Notes: generated from the letters alone by a model not told the origin. 64,000 bases of DNA from Pseudomonas lalucatii (GCF_018398425.1 NZ_JADPMV010000002.1:1417001-1481000); one strand, 5' to 3'. Shown: positions 9,178 to 17,409, counted from the stretch's first letter. A program made the numbers and translations.

Positions 9178-10137
9178 ATGGACCTGCTGCTGATCCTGAC
9201 CTATGCGGCACTGTGCACCGCGATCTTCAAGGTCTTTCGCATCCCGCTGAACAAGTGGAGCGTACCCACCGCGTTCCTCGGCGGCGTGGTGCTGATCGGG
9301 ACGCTGATCTTCCTGATGAACTACAACCATCCCTACTCGGAATCCAGCCGTCTGTATTTCGTCTCGACACCGGTGATACCGGTGGTCAGCGGCCAGGTGC
9401 TGGAGGTGCCGGTGCAGCCCAACCAGCCGCTGGAAAAGGGTGACGTCCTGTTCCGCATCGACCCCTTGCCCTTCGACAACCGGGTGAAGTCGCTCAAGGC
9501 GCAGCTCAGCGCGGCCAGGGCCGACCTGCTCCGCGCCAGCACCCTGGCCAAGCGCGGCATGGGCAACCGCCGCGACGTCGACGTGCTCGGCGCCAGGGTC
9601 AGCGACCTGCAGGCGCAGCTCGGCATTGCCCAGTACGAGCTCGAGCACAGCGTGGTGCGGGCGCCGAGCCGCGGCTTCGTCACCCACGTCTCGCTGCGGC
9701 CCGGCATGTATGCCGCCAGGCTGCCGCTGCGCCCGTCGATGGTCTTCGTCCCCGCCGAGGGCTACTACTACACGGCCTGGATGCGCCAGAACAGCCTGCT
9801 GCGCCTGCGTGCCGGCGACGAGGCGGAGGTGGCCTTCGATGGCATCCCCGGCAAGGTCTTCAGCGCCAGGGTGAAACAGGTGCTCACGGTGATCGCCGAG
9901 GGGCAGGTCCAACCCTCGGGCAACCTGACCGGTTTCAACGGCGCTCAGCCGCCGGGGCGGGTGCCGGTCAGCATCGAGATCACCGATCCGCAGTTCGCCG
10001 CCTACAGCGCCTATGTACCGGGTGGCGCCTATGCGCAAACCGCGATCTACAGCCAGCACTTCCGCCATGTGGCGGTGATGCGCAAGATCCTCCTGCGCAT
10101 GTCGGCCTGGATGAACTACATCTTCCCCTTCCACTGA
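9178..10137 (+). CDS. HlyD/EmrA-type membrane fusion protein (YiaV-like)
   Basis: 319 residues: two N-terminal hydrophobic stretches, FLMNYNHPYSESSR as in YiaV, a barrel-sandwich (lipoyl) domain split by an alpha hairpin, and the end VAVMRKILLRMSAWMNY, close to the end of E. coli YiaV. The helical hairpin (about residues 95-155) is clearly shorter than I recall for YiaV (about 378 residues), so the periplasmic arm is reduced. No outer-membrane channel or pump gene is adjacent. It should be anchored in the inner membrane and act with the DUF3302 protein upstream. Confidence 0.85.
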   Translation: MDLLLILTYAALCTAIFKVFRIPLNKWSVPTAFLGGVVLIGTLIFLMNYNHPYSESSRLYFVSTPVIPVVSGQVLEVPVQPNQPLEKGDVLFRIDPLPFDNRVKSLKAQLSAARADLLRASTLAKRGMGNRRDVDVLGARVSDLQAQLGIAQYELEHSVVRAPSRGFVTHVSLRPGMYAARLPLRPSMVFVPAEGYYYTAWMRQNSLLRLRAGDEAEVAFDGIPGKVFSARVKQVLTVIAEGQVQPSGNLTGFNGAQPPGRVPVSIEITDPQFAAYSAYVPGGAYAQTAIYSQHFRHVAVMRKILLRMSAWMNYIFPFH

Positions 10138-10246
10138 CCAGCGGGGGGGATGCGGGTACAGCCCCGCGGCAGCCGGGCCCGGCCCGCGCCGCGGGGGTCT
10201 ATAGTTTCAGCTCTTCCCCACGCACTCCCCCTGCCTAGGAGGTGAA

Positions 10247-10807
10247 ATGAGCAAGGTCCATCACGTCGCCGTACTGGTCGGCAGCCTGCGCAAGGCCTCG
10301 ATCAACCGCAAGCTGGCCCTGGCCCTGGCCGAACTGGCGCCGGCCTCGCTGAAGCTGGAGATCGTCGAGATCGGCGACCTGCCGCTGTACAACGAGGACA
10401 TCGATCAGGAGCGGCCGCCGCAGGCCTACAGCGAGTTTCGCAACAAGCTCAAGGCGGCCGACGCGCTGCTGTTCGTCACCCCGGAGTACAACCGTTCGGT
10501 GCCCGCGCCGCTGAAGAACGCCATCGACGTCGGCTCGCGCCCCTACGGCCAGAGCGCCTTCAGCGGCAAGCCGGGGGCGGTGCTGAGCGCCTCGCCGGGG
10601 GCCATCGGCGGCTTCGGCGCCAACCAGCACCTGCGCCAGTCCATGGTCTTTCTCGACGTGCCGATGATGCAGCAGCCCGAGGCCTACCTCGGCGGCGCCG
10701 GCAGCTTCTTCGAGGAGGCCGGCATGCTCGGCGACGGCATCAAGCCGTTCCTGCAGAAGTTCATCGATGCCTATGCGCAGTGGGTGGAGCAGCACGCCAA
10801 GGGATGA
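10247..10807 (+). CDS. NADPH-dependent FMN reductase family protein
   Basis: 186 residues with a flavodoxin-like fold: VLVGSLRKASINRKLA near the N-terminus binds FMN phosphate, and LFVTPEYNRSVPAPLKNAID is the hallmark of the ChrR/azoreductase-like NAD(P)H:FMN reductase group. It carries out two-electron reduction of quinones, chromate or azo compounds in the cytoplasm. A strong site TAGGAGG lies just before the ATG. A potassium-channel gene follows after 36 bases on the same strand. Confidence 0.88.
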   Translation: MSKVHHVAVLVGSLRKASINRKLALALAELAPASLKLEIVEIGDLPLYNEDIDQERPPQAYSEFRNKLKAADALLFVTPEYNRSVPAPLKNAIDVGSRPYGQSAFSGKPGAVLSASPGAIGGFGANQHLRQSMVFLDVPMMQQPEAYLGGAGSFFEEAGMLGDGIKPFLQKFIDAYAQWVEQHAKG

Positions 10808-10843
10808 TCCCCGCTCGCGGCTGGGCGACCCGGAGGGCGACAG

Positions 10844-11773
10844 ATGGCCGCCATGCAGCACGAGGAAAGCTTCTGGCTGGACGCCACCCTGGACAAGCGT
10901 GAACACGGCGACCTCTGCGCCGCCCTGGAGCGGCGTGCCCGCAGCGGCCGGCCGATGCCGGGCTTCCAGCTCAAGGGCGCCGAGCTGAACGGCGTCAACC
11001 TGGTCAACCACGGCGGCCACCACGGCTTCATCCTGCACAAGGCCGATCTGTACCGCGCCAACCTGCAGAATGCCCACCTGTTCGCCCTCGACCTGCGCGG
11101 CAGCTCGCTGATGAAGGCCGACCTGCGCCATGCCAACCTGCACTGTGCCGACCTGCGCGACTGCAACCTGCTGGGCGTGCGCCTGGACGGCGCACGGCTG
11201 GACAACGTCATCTGGGACCGCCAGCTGCTGCAGGAACGCAAGGGCCGCGAACTGGCCCAGCGCGGCAACCTGGCCGCCGCCCTGCAGTTGTTTCAGGAAG
11301 CCGAGGAAACCTACCGCAACCTGCGCCTGCACCTGGAGCGGGCCGGGCTGTTTGAGCAGGCCGGGCTGTTCTTCCACCGCGAGATGGTGGTGCGGCGCCT
11401 GCAACTGCCGCGCTATTCGGGCCGGCGCCTGCTGTCCTGGCTGGTCGACCTGTTCAGCGGCTACGGCGAGAAGCCGCTCAACGTCGTGCTGTTTTCCCTG
11501 GGGCTGATCGGCCTCTGCGGCCTGCTGTACTTCCTGGTCGGGGTCGAGCAGGGCGACCAGCGCCTGGGCCTGGACCTCGGCCATGGCCTGCTGGCCAACC
11601 TCATGGACCTGCTCGGCTGCCTGTACTTCAGCGTGGTCACCTTCACCACCCTGGGCTACGGCGACATCAGCCCCCATGGCCTGGCACGCCCGCTGGCCGC
11701 CTTCGAGGCCTTCGTCGGCAGCTTCACCATGGCCCTGTTCGTGGTGGTGTTCGTCAAGAAGATGACCCGCTGA
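10844..11773 (+). CDS. Pentapeptide-repeat / two-helix potassium channel fusion
   Basis: 309 residues. Residues about 40-122 are pentapeptide repeats of the A(D/N)Lxx kind (KADLYRANLQNAHLFALDLR and onward), which form a right-handed beta helix. A charged helical linker (about 125-190) follows, then two membrane helices (about 212-233 and 286-304) flanking a pore loop with the selectivity filter TLGYGD at 269-274. The filter is intact, so it should conduct K+. Putting the cytoplasmic pentapeptide domain in front of the pore suggests a regulatory or assembly role, which is inference. GGAGGG lies seven bases before the ATG. Confidence 0.85.
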   Translation: MAAMQHEESFWLDATLDKREHGDLCAALERRARSGRPMPGFQLKGAELNGVNLVNHGGHHGFILHKADLYRANLQNAHLFALDLRGSSLMKADLRHANLHCADLRDCNLLGVRLDGARLDNVIWDRQLLQERKGRELAQRGNLAAALQLFQEAEETYRNLRLHLERAGLFEQAGLFFHREMVVRRLQLPRYSGRRLLSWLVDLFSGYGEKPLNVVLFSLGLIGLCGLLYFLVGVEQGDQRLGLDLGHGLLANLMDLLGCLYFSVVTFTTLGYGDISPHGLARPLAAFEAFVGSFTMALFVVVFVKKMTR

Positions 11774-11783
11774 GGCACCGGCC

Positions 11784-12617
11784 TCAGCCCGCGAGCGGCA
11801 CCCAGACTTCCACCCGACCGGTGCCGGCCAGCGGATCGAAGTCGGCGCTGTAGCGTTCGAACTCCGGCGCATCCGCCACCGCCAGGCCGCTGGCCGGCAA
11901 CCAGCGCTGGAAGATCGCGGCGAAGGTCTCGTGGATCGCGGAGATATGCCCGCGATGGAGAAACACCGCATAGCGCCGCGCCGGCAACTGCAGGCTACTG
12001 AAGCCCGGCGGCAACCGGTCGAGGCCGCTCACCCGGACCCCGGCGATGTACTCGAAGCCGCCGTCCTCGTCCGGGTTGCAGCACAGGCCGAAGGTTTCCC
12101 CGCCCAGCTGCCCCGGCACCCGGCCGATATGCGGCACGAAACGCTGCCACAGCGCGGCGATGCCCTGGCTCTGGTCGACACTGAAGCGCTCGCCGAGCCC
12201 GGCGATCAGCAAGGGGCCCTCATCCACGAAGCGCGGTCCGGATAGTTCGAAAGTCGTTGTCGCTGGCATACGCATGGCCTCCCGCAAAGCGATTGCACCG
12301 AGATTGCCGCTCGCCCGCAACGCCTCGGGGGTCAGCCCGAATTGTTCGCGGAACGCGCGGGTGAATGCCTCGTGCGAGCCATAGCCGACCTCCAGGGCCA
12401 GCGCGAGGATATCCGTCGCCCCCGCCGCCAGCCGATGCGCCGCCCGACTCAGGCGCCGTGCCCGCACATAGCGCATCACCGGCCAGCCGGTGGCCCGGGC
12501 GAAGGCCCGCGCCAGGACGAAGCGCGACAGGCCGCAGACCTCGGCGACGCGCCGCAGGTCGAGGGGGCGATCCAGTTCGGTTTCGATCAGCCAGAGGGCT
12601 TTGCCAACGGGGTCCAT
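11784..12617 (-). CDS. AraC-family regulator with GyrI-like effector domain
   Basis: 277 residues. The N-terminal ~105 residues hold two helix-turn-helix motifs of the AraC type (LRRVAEVCGLSRFVLARAFA and ILALALEVGYGSHEAFTRAF), ending FGLTPEALR. Residues ~115-277 match the GyrI/AraC effector-binding domain, which binds small hydrophobic ligands. This N-terminal DNA-binding layout is that of the Rob/SoxS-like group. It is divergent from the TetR/hydrolase pair across 164 bases. Confidence 0.88.
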   Translation of the reverse strand: MDPVGKALWLIETELDRPLDLRRVAEVCGLSRFVLARAFARATGWPVMRYVRARRLSRAAHRLAAGATDILALALEVGYGSHEAFTRAFREQFGLTPEALRASGNLGAIALREAMRMPATTTFELSGPRFVDEGPLLIAGLGERFSVDQSQGIAALWQRFVPHIGRVPGQLGGETFGLCCNPDEDGGFEYIAGVRVSGLDRLPPGFSSLQLPARRYAVFLHRGHISAIHETFAAIFQRWLPASGLAVADAPEFERYSADFDPLAGTGRVEVWVPLAG

Positions 12618-12744
12618 AGGTGGCTCTCACAAAAACTGCTGCCAGTATCCGGGCCGGGCGCGGGCGCCGCTTGATCGCCCTTGCAACCCGTCCACAGCGG
12701 CCCTGATCCGCGACCATACAGCGGATGAATGATAAGGAAACCCC

Positions 12745-12782
12745 TTGCCGCCACTAGACCGACTGGTCTATATACTTCCTCA
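12745..12782 (+). promoter_or_regulatory. Promoter with overlapping TetR-type operator, probably leaderless
   Basis: A perfect inverted repeat TAGACC (12755-12760) and GGTCTA (12765-12770) with a 4-base spacer lies between a candidate -35 TTGCCG (12745-12750) and -10 TATATA (12769-12774), 18 bases apart. Transcription would start within a base or two of the ATG at 12782. No Shine-Dalgarno sequence precedes that ATG, which fits a leaderless, self-repressed tetR mRNA. The operator assignment is strong by pattern; the promoter is inferred. Confidence 0.65.
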
Positions 12783-13372
12783 TGACCAAGATCACCACCC
12801 GCGACAAACTGATCCACGCCATGGCCGACGCCCTGCAACGCAAGGGCCTGCACGGCGTCGGCCTGAACGAACTGCTGGAGATCGCCGGTGCGCCCAAGGG
12901 CAGCCTGTATCACCACTTCCCGGGCGGCAAGGCCGAGCTGGCGGTGGCGGCCATCGAGCATATCGGCCGGCGCATCGACGACCTCGTCGCCCGCCTGTTC
13001 GCCCAGCAGCCCGATCCCCTGCAGGCGCTGCACAGCTGGCTGCAGGGCGCCCTGCAGCAACTGCAGAACAGCCGGTTCGAGCGCGGCTGCCCGCTGGCCA
13101 CCGTGGCCCTGGAAAGCGGCCCCGAAGACGTCGAGATTCGCGCCGCCCTGGCGCGCTGCTTCGCCACCCTGCGCCAGGGCCTGGCCCGGCACCTGCACCG
13201 GCACGGCCACGCGCCCGAGCAGGCCGACAACCTGGCCGCGCTGTTCGTCGCCCTGTACGAAGGCGGCCTGCTCCAGGCGCGCGTGGCCGGCAGCAACGAG
13301 CCGCTCAGGCGCGCCGCCGACGCCCTGTTCAACCTGACCCGCCAACAACCTCCGGGAGGAGACGCCGCATGA
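12782..13372 (+). CDS. TetR-family transcriptional repressor
   Basis: 196 residues. The N-terminal helix-turn-helix (about 8-55: ALQRKGLHGVGLNELLEIAG, then APKGSLYHHFPGGKAEL) is typical of TetR; the C-terminal ligand domain with RFERGCPLATVALE resembles the LmrA/YxaF group. A perfect inverted repeat lies 12 bases before the start and is the likely autoregulatory operator. The stop overlaps the ATG of the downstream hydrolase (ATGA), so the two are co-translated and probably co-regulated. Confidence 0.9.
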   Translation: MTKITTRDKLIHAMADALQRKGLHGVGLNELLEIAGAPKGSLYHHFPGGKAELAVAAIEHIGRRIDDLVARLFAQQPDPLQALHSWLQGALQQLQNSRFERGCPLATVALESGPEDVEIRAALARCFATLRQGLARHLHRHGHAPEQADNLAALFVALYEGGLLQARVAGSNEPLRRAADALFNLTRQQPPGGDAA

Positions 13373-14256
13373 CCGCCGAGCAACAGAGCATCCACAGCGA
13401 GACCCTACGCCTGCCGGCCCTGGACGGCTATCCCCTAGGGGCCACCCGCTACCAGGCGCCCCGGCCGGTGGCGCAGCTGCTGGTCGCCGGCGCCACCGGC
13501 GTGCCCCAGGGCTTCTACCGGCGCTTCGCCGAGCACGCCGCCCGACGCGGCTTCAATACCCTGACCCTGGACTACCGCGGCGTCGGCCAGTCCAAGCCGG
13601 ACAGCCTGCGCGGCTTCGAGATGGACTACCTGGACTGGGCCGAGCTCGACCTGGCCGCCGCCGTCGACCTGCACCTCGATGAGCAGCGCCCGCTGTACCT
13701 GGTCGGCCACTCCTTCGGCGGCCATGCCTTCGGCCTGCTGCCCAACCATGAGCAGGTGGCCGGCCTCTACACCTTCGGCACCGGCGCCGGCTGGCACGGC
13801 TGGATGCCCGGGCTGGAGCAGCTGCGGGTACTGGCCATGTGGCGGCTGATCGGCCCGCTGATGACCCGCTACAAGGGCTATCTGGCCTGGAGCAAGCTGG
13901 GCATGGGCGAGGACCTGCCCATGGGCGTATACCGCAAGTGGAAGCGCTGGTGCGGCTACCCGCGCTATTTCTTCGACGACCCGCAGCTGCCCGGCCTGGC
14001 CGCGCGCTTCGCCGCGGTGCGCGCCCCCATAGTGGCCGCCAACGCCCTGGACGACCTGTGGGCCCCGTCGCGCTCGCGCGATGCCTTCATGGCGGCCTAC
14101 AGCACGGCGCCCTACCAGGCGCGGGACATCCAGGTGCGTGACGGCAGGCTCGGGGCCATCGGCCATATGGGCTACTTCCGCCCCGCCGCCCAGGTCCTGT
14201 GGGACGAGGCCCTGGACTGGTTCGCCCAGCTCCAGGCGCGGCAGCAGGCGGCCTGA
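13369..14256 (+). CDS. Alpha/beta hydrolase family protein
   Basis: 295 residues from an ATG overlapping the tetR stop, with GGGAGGA eight bases upstream. Alpha/beta hydrolase features: TLDYRGVGQS after strand 4, nucleophile elbow GHSFGG (about 118-123), an acid in ANALDDLWAP, and the histidine in AIGHMGYF near the C-terminus. It resembles the COG4757-type predicted hydrolases. The substrate is unknown; the TetR partner suggests induction by a small xenobiotic or ester that the enzyme also cleaves. Confidence 0.85.
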   Translation: MTAEQQSIHSETLRLPALDGYPLGATRYQAPRPVAQLLVAGATGVPQGFYRRFAEHAARRGFNTLTLDYRGVGQSKPDSLRGFEMDYLDWAELDLAAAVDLHLDEQRPLYLVGHSFGGHAFGLLPNHEQVAGLYTFGTGAGWHGWMPGLEQLRVLAMWRLIGPLMTRYKGYLAWSKLGMGEDLPMGVYRKWKRWCGYPRYFFDDPQLPGLAARFAAVRAPIVAANALDDLWAPSRSRDAFMAAYSTAPYQARDIQVRDGRLGAIGHMGYFRPAAQVLWDEALDWFAQLQARQQAA

Positions 14257-14308
14257 GCGCAGGCCCTCGGGCGTTAAATGGCCGGCGAAGAAGGGCTGGG
14301 CGAACGCC

Positions 14309-14338
14309 CAAAAAAGAAAACCCCGCTTGAGCGGGGCC
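14309..14338 (-). terminator. Rho-independent terminator of the rsmY-like sRNA
   Basis: On the minus strand GGCCCCGC, a short TCAA loop and GCGGGG are followed by TTTTCTTTTTT. The arms lie at 14321-14326 and 14331-14336. The T-rich tract is on the minus-strand side, so it ends the sRNA; on the plus strand it could weakly stop the hydrolase transcript. Confidence 0.85.
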
Positions 14339-14438
14339 TTTGCAGACTGATTCCTGACATCCGTGATCGGCGCGCCATCCTGGCGGCAATCCAGCGTGTC
14401 CCTGTAAGTTGATTTGCGCTTCCTGCGCGACGTCCATG
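14309..14438 (-). ncRNA. rsmY: Rsm-family regulatory sRNA (RsmY-like), CsrA/RsmA-sequestering
   Basis: An intergenic minus-strand transcript of about 125-130 nt is predicted. It has seven GGA motifs before a strong terminator: ATGGACG, CAGGAAG, AGGGACA, CTGGATT, CAGGATG, ACGGATG and CAGGAAT. Two lie in ideal hairpin loops: GCGC-AGGAA-GCGC (14428-14416) and CGCC-AGGAT-GGCG (14385-14373). A perfect GacA box lies about 65 bases upstream of the predicted start, and a -10-like TAATCT (14450-14445) precedes it. Rsm sRNAs bind several RsmA/CsrA dimers and relieve translational repression under GacS/GacA control. The name rsmY rests on the 5' GCGCAGGAAGCGCAAA element and on remembered gene order. The family call is firm, the letter less so. 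Confidence 0.85.
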
Positions 14439-14490
14439 GCTTGCAGATTACGCCGCTGCGAACAGGGCCAGTAGTGGCGATCTCCGGCAC

Positions 14491-14516
14491 CTGCTGTAAG
14501 CCTTGGCTTACAGCAG
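14491..14516 (-). promoter_or_regulatory. GacA upstream activating sequence
   Basis: The consensus TGTAAG-N6-CTTACA is matched exactly at 14495-14512 and sits in a longer perfect inverted repeat (arms CTGCTGTAAGCC and GGCTTACAGCAG, 2-base centre). It starts 27 bases after the aminotransferase stop and is centred ~65 bases upstream of the predicted sRNA start, the usual spacing in Gac-controlled rsm genes. Confidence 0.9.
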
Positions 14517-14543
14517 GGTCTTGCCCAGCGCCTGACGCCGCGC

Positions 14544-15926
14544 CTAGAGCACGCCGATTTCCATCGCGGTGCGGTCCACCGCCAGCTGGGTCTTGGCCAC
14601 CAGCTCGTCGATCTCCGCCCGGCTCGCCACCAGGGCCGGGGCCATGATCATGCGGCCGCCGGTGGCGCGGATGATCAGCCCTTCCTCGAAGCCGATAGTG
14701 CGGCAACGCCAGGTGATGTCCGTCTCGTTGGCGAAGCGCCGGCGGCTGGCCTGGTCCGCGCAGAACTGCAGGGCGGCGACCAGGCCCGTGCCCTGGATCT
14801 CGCCGACCAGCGGGTGTTCGCCGAACACCTGGCGCAGGCACTGCTGCAGGTAGGGGCCGGTGTCGGCCTTGACCCGTTCGACCACACCCTCGTCGCGCAG
14901 CGCCTTGATGTTGGCGATGGCCACCGCCGCCGCCACCGGGTGGCCGGAGTAGGTCAGGCCGTGGGCATAGACCCCGCCCTGCTCCACCAGCACCTCGGCG
15001 ATGCGCCTGGACAGCACCAGGCCGCCCATGGGGATGTAGCCCGAGGTCAGGCCCTTGGCGATCGACAGGGTGTCCGGCTCGAAGTCGAAGTGCTGGTGGG
15101 CGAACCACTCGCCGGTGCGGCCGAAGCCGCCGATCACCTCGTCGGCGCACAGCAGCACGTCGTACTGGCGGCAGATGCGCTGGATCTCCGGCCAGTAGCT
15201 CTCGGGCGGGAAGATCATGCCGCCGGCGCCCTGGAACGGCTCGGCGACGAAGGCCGCGACGTTCTCGGCGCCCAACTCGAGGATCTTCTCCTCCAGCTGC
15301 AGCGCGCAGCGGCGACCGAACTCGGCCGGGCTCAGCTCGCCGCCGGCGGCGTACCAGTAGGGCTCGTCGATATGGGCGAAGTCCGGCAGCATGCCGCCCA
15401 TCTCGTGCATGAAACCCATGCCGCCGAGGGCGGTGCTGGCCAGGGTGGAGCCGTGGTAGCCGTTCCAGCGGCCGATCATCACCTTCTTCTGCGGCTGGCC
15501 GAGGATCTGCCAGTAGCGCCGCACGGTGCGGATCAGCACCTCGTTGGCCTCGGAGCCGGAGTTGGTGTACACGGCGTGACTGTAGTGACTGGGCAGCAGG
15601 CCGAACAGCTGCTCGGACAGTTCCACCACCGCCGGGTGGGTGGTGTGGAAGAACATGTTGTAGTACGGCAGCTGCTCCAGCTGGCGGCTGGCGGCGGCAG
15701 CCAGGTCCTGGCGGCCGTAACCGAGGTTGGTGCACCACAGCCCGGACATGCCGTCCAGGTAGCGCTTGCCGTCGCTGTCCCAGATGTGCAGGCCCTCGCC
15801 GCGGACCATCACCCGCGGGCCTTCGGCATTCAGCGCCTTCTGATCGACGAAGGCATGGATGTGGTGGGCCGCGTCCAGTTCCTGGTAATCGCGGGTGGTG
15901 CGGGTGGGGGTTTGCAAGACTGTCAT
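14544..15926 (-). CDS. Class III PLP-dependent aminotransferase (SpuC-like)
   Basis: 460 residues. Fold type I transaminase features: NSGSEANE (122-129), GRWNGYHGSTLA, the acidic motif ADEVIGGFGRTGE (261-273) and the PLP lysine in IAKGLTSGYIPMGG (K291). It resembles SpuC (putrescine:pyruvate transaminase) and omega-amino acid:pyruvate transaminases. Together with the aldehyde dehydrogenase and amino-acid permease upstream on the same strand, it suggests catabolism of a diamine or omega-amino acid. The rsmY promoter begins directly behind it, with no terminator between. Confidence 0.88.
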   Translation of the reverse strand: MTVLQTPTRTTRDYQELDAAHHIHAFVDQKALNAEGPRVMVRGEGLHIWDSDGKRYLDGMSGLWCTNLGYGRQDLAAAASRQLEQLPYYNMFFHTTHPAVVELSEQLFGLLPSHYSHAVYTNSGSEANEVLIRTVRRYWQILGQPQKKVMIGRWNGYHGSTLASTALGGMGFMHEMGGMLPDFAHIDEPYWYAAGGELSPAEFGRRCALQLEEKILELGAENVAAFVAEPFQGAGGMIFPPESYWPEIQRICRQYDVLLCADEVIGGFGRTGEWFAHQHFDFEPDTLSIAKGLTSGYIPMGGLVLSRRIAEVLVEQGGVYAHGLTYSGHPVAAAVAIANIKALRDEGVVERVKADTGPYLQQCLRQVFGEHPLVGEIQGTGLVAALQFCADQASRRRFANETDITWRCRTIGFEEGLIIRATGGRMIMAPALVASRAEIDELVAKTQLAVDRTAMEIGVL

Positions 15927-15984
15927 GGCAGCGACCTCGCCTGTCTGGGGTTATCGAAGGCCGGGGCCGTGCCCCGGCGGGAAA

Positions 15985-17409
15985 TCATTTGCGCGCCAGC
16001 ACCTGGTCCAGCGGCTCCGGGGTGAACAGCGGCTTGCGCATCACCAGCTTGATCCACAGCACCGCGACCAGCGCCACCAGGCCCAGCACCAGGCCGGCAG
16101 AGGTGAAGATCGACGCGGTCATCTCCGGCGCCGGCGACACGTAGTAGATCGACACCAGCATGCCGGCGATGCCGAGCACTTGCGGCAGCGGGTAGAAGGG
16201 CGTCTTGAACGGCCGCGCCAGGTCGGGATAGCGCCGGCGCAGGGCAATCACGTCGAGGTGGCAGATGATGTAGGCGAGCAGCCAGGCGATGGCCGCGGCG
16301 AGCAGCAGCAGGTTGATCGCATCCGGCCGGTCGCCCATCAGCAGCACCGGCGCGCCGGTGATCAGGGCGACGAACAGCACCGCCACCCAGGGCGTGTTGT
16401 GGCGCTGGCTGAGCCGCTTGAACTGCGGAAAGGCCTGGCCGTTGACCGCCATGCCGTAGAGCATCCGGGGAATGGCCGCCAGCGAGGTGTTGAGGGTGCT
16501 GCAGGTGGCGGCGGTCGCGGCGATCACCAGAAAGACCTTGCCGCCCTCGCCGAGCAGGGCGGTGGCGAACAGGTAATGCGGCAGCGCCGCGCCGGCCAGC
16601 TCGTCCTGCGGCACATAGAACAGCGCGCCGATGGAATACAGGGCGATGGTGATGAAGATCACCCCGGCGCCGAGCATCATCGACCAGGGAATGCTGCGCT
16701 CCGGCTCGCGCGCCTCCTCCACCAGCGGGCAGACGAACTCGGCGCCGACGAAGCCCCAGATGGCCAGCGCCACCAGGGTCAGCACCCCGGCGCCGAGCGG
16801 GTTCCAGTCGTGGGTCAGGGCCTGGGTCAGCGCCGGCTGGCTGCCGCTCTCGGTCATCGCGGTCAGGCCCAGGGCCAGCAGCACCACGACCATCACCAGG
16901 GCCAGCACCGACTGCAGGCGGGCGAAGATGTCGATGCCCAGCAGGTTGAGCAGGGTGAACAGCACCAGCACGCCGAAGGCGACGCTCATCGAGGGAAACA
17001 GCCCCGGGTAGACCTCGCCGACGATCAGGTCGAGCAGCAGCAGCTCGGCGGACAGGGCGAACATCGCCACCACCACGTAGCCGGAGAAGGTGGCGAGGAT
17101 CGCCGGGAAGTGCCCCAGGGCCACCTCGGTGTAGCTGCTCAGGCTGCCGGCGCGGGGGATCATCAGCGCCAGCTCGGAGAAGGAACAGATGTAGGTCAGG
17201 GCCAGCAGGAAGGCCAGCGCCAGCGGGATGAGGAAGCCCAGGCCGGCGATGCCCGCGCCCTGCAGCATCAGCACCATGACGCCCTGGGACACCACCAGGC
17301 CGATGGCCACGGCGAGCAGGGCCCCCAGGCCCAGGCTGGGTTTGCGCCGGGCGGCGAGCGGAGCGCCGTCGGCGAGCGGTGGGGCGAGACTGATATCGGG
17401 ATCGTACAT
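15985..17409 (-). CDS. APC-superfamily amino acid/polyamine permease
   Basis: 474 residues with about 12 hydrophobic segments. The start is the ATG at 17409 with AGGAGA upstream; an ATG 15 codons earlier lacks a site. LGALLAVAIGLVVSQGVMV in helix 1 and IPRAGSLSSYTEVALG in helix 3 are APC-type features (helix-1 unwound segment and the G-S-Y stretch). It lies between the aldehyde dehydrogenase and aminotransferase genes with gaps of about 60 bases, so it probably imports the substrate that they degrade. Confidence 0.88.
   Translation of the reverse strand: MYDPDISLAPPLADGAPLAARRKPSLGLGALLAVAIGLVVSQGVMVLMLQGAGIAGLGFLIPLALAFLLALTYICSFSELALMIPRAGSLSSYTEVALGHFPAILATFSGYVVVAMFALSAELLLLDLIVGEVYPGLFPSMSVAFGVLVLFTLLNLLGIDIFARLQSVLALVMVVVLLALGLTAMTESGSQPALTQALTHDWNPLGAGVLTLVALAIWGFVGAEFVCPLVEEAREPERSIPWSMMLGAGVIFITIALYSIGALFYVPQDELAGAALPHYLFATALLGEGGKVFLVIAATAATCSTLNTSLAAIPRMLYGMAVNGQAFPQFKRLSQRHNTPWVAVLFVALITGAPVLLMGDRPDAINLLLLAAAIAWLLAYIICHLDVIALRRRYPDLARPFKTPFYPLPQVLGIAGMLVSIYYVSPAPEMTASIFTSAGLVLGLVALVAVLWIKLVMRKPLFTPEPLDQVLARK

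Noticed and set aside
8737..10134. Long antisense ORFs (for example the 465-residue minus-strand frame here, and many others opposite real genes)
   Set aside because: They are typical of high-GC DNA: low-complexity, G/A/Q/H-rich translations directly opposite well-supported genes and without ribosome-binding sites.
10162..10196. Terminator after the HlyD-type gene
   Set aside because: CCCCGCGGC/GCCGCGGGG arms are perfect but 17 bases apart with no T tract; it could be a hairpin but not a convincing terminator.
14340..14440. Small protein-coding gene antisense to the hydrolase tail (116-residue frame starting MDVAQEAQ)
   Set aside because: The frame coincides with the Rsm sRNA region, contains the terminator and has no ribosome-binding site; GGA motifs and the GacA box explain the sequence better.
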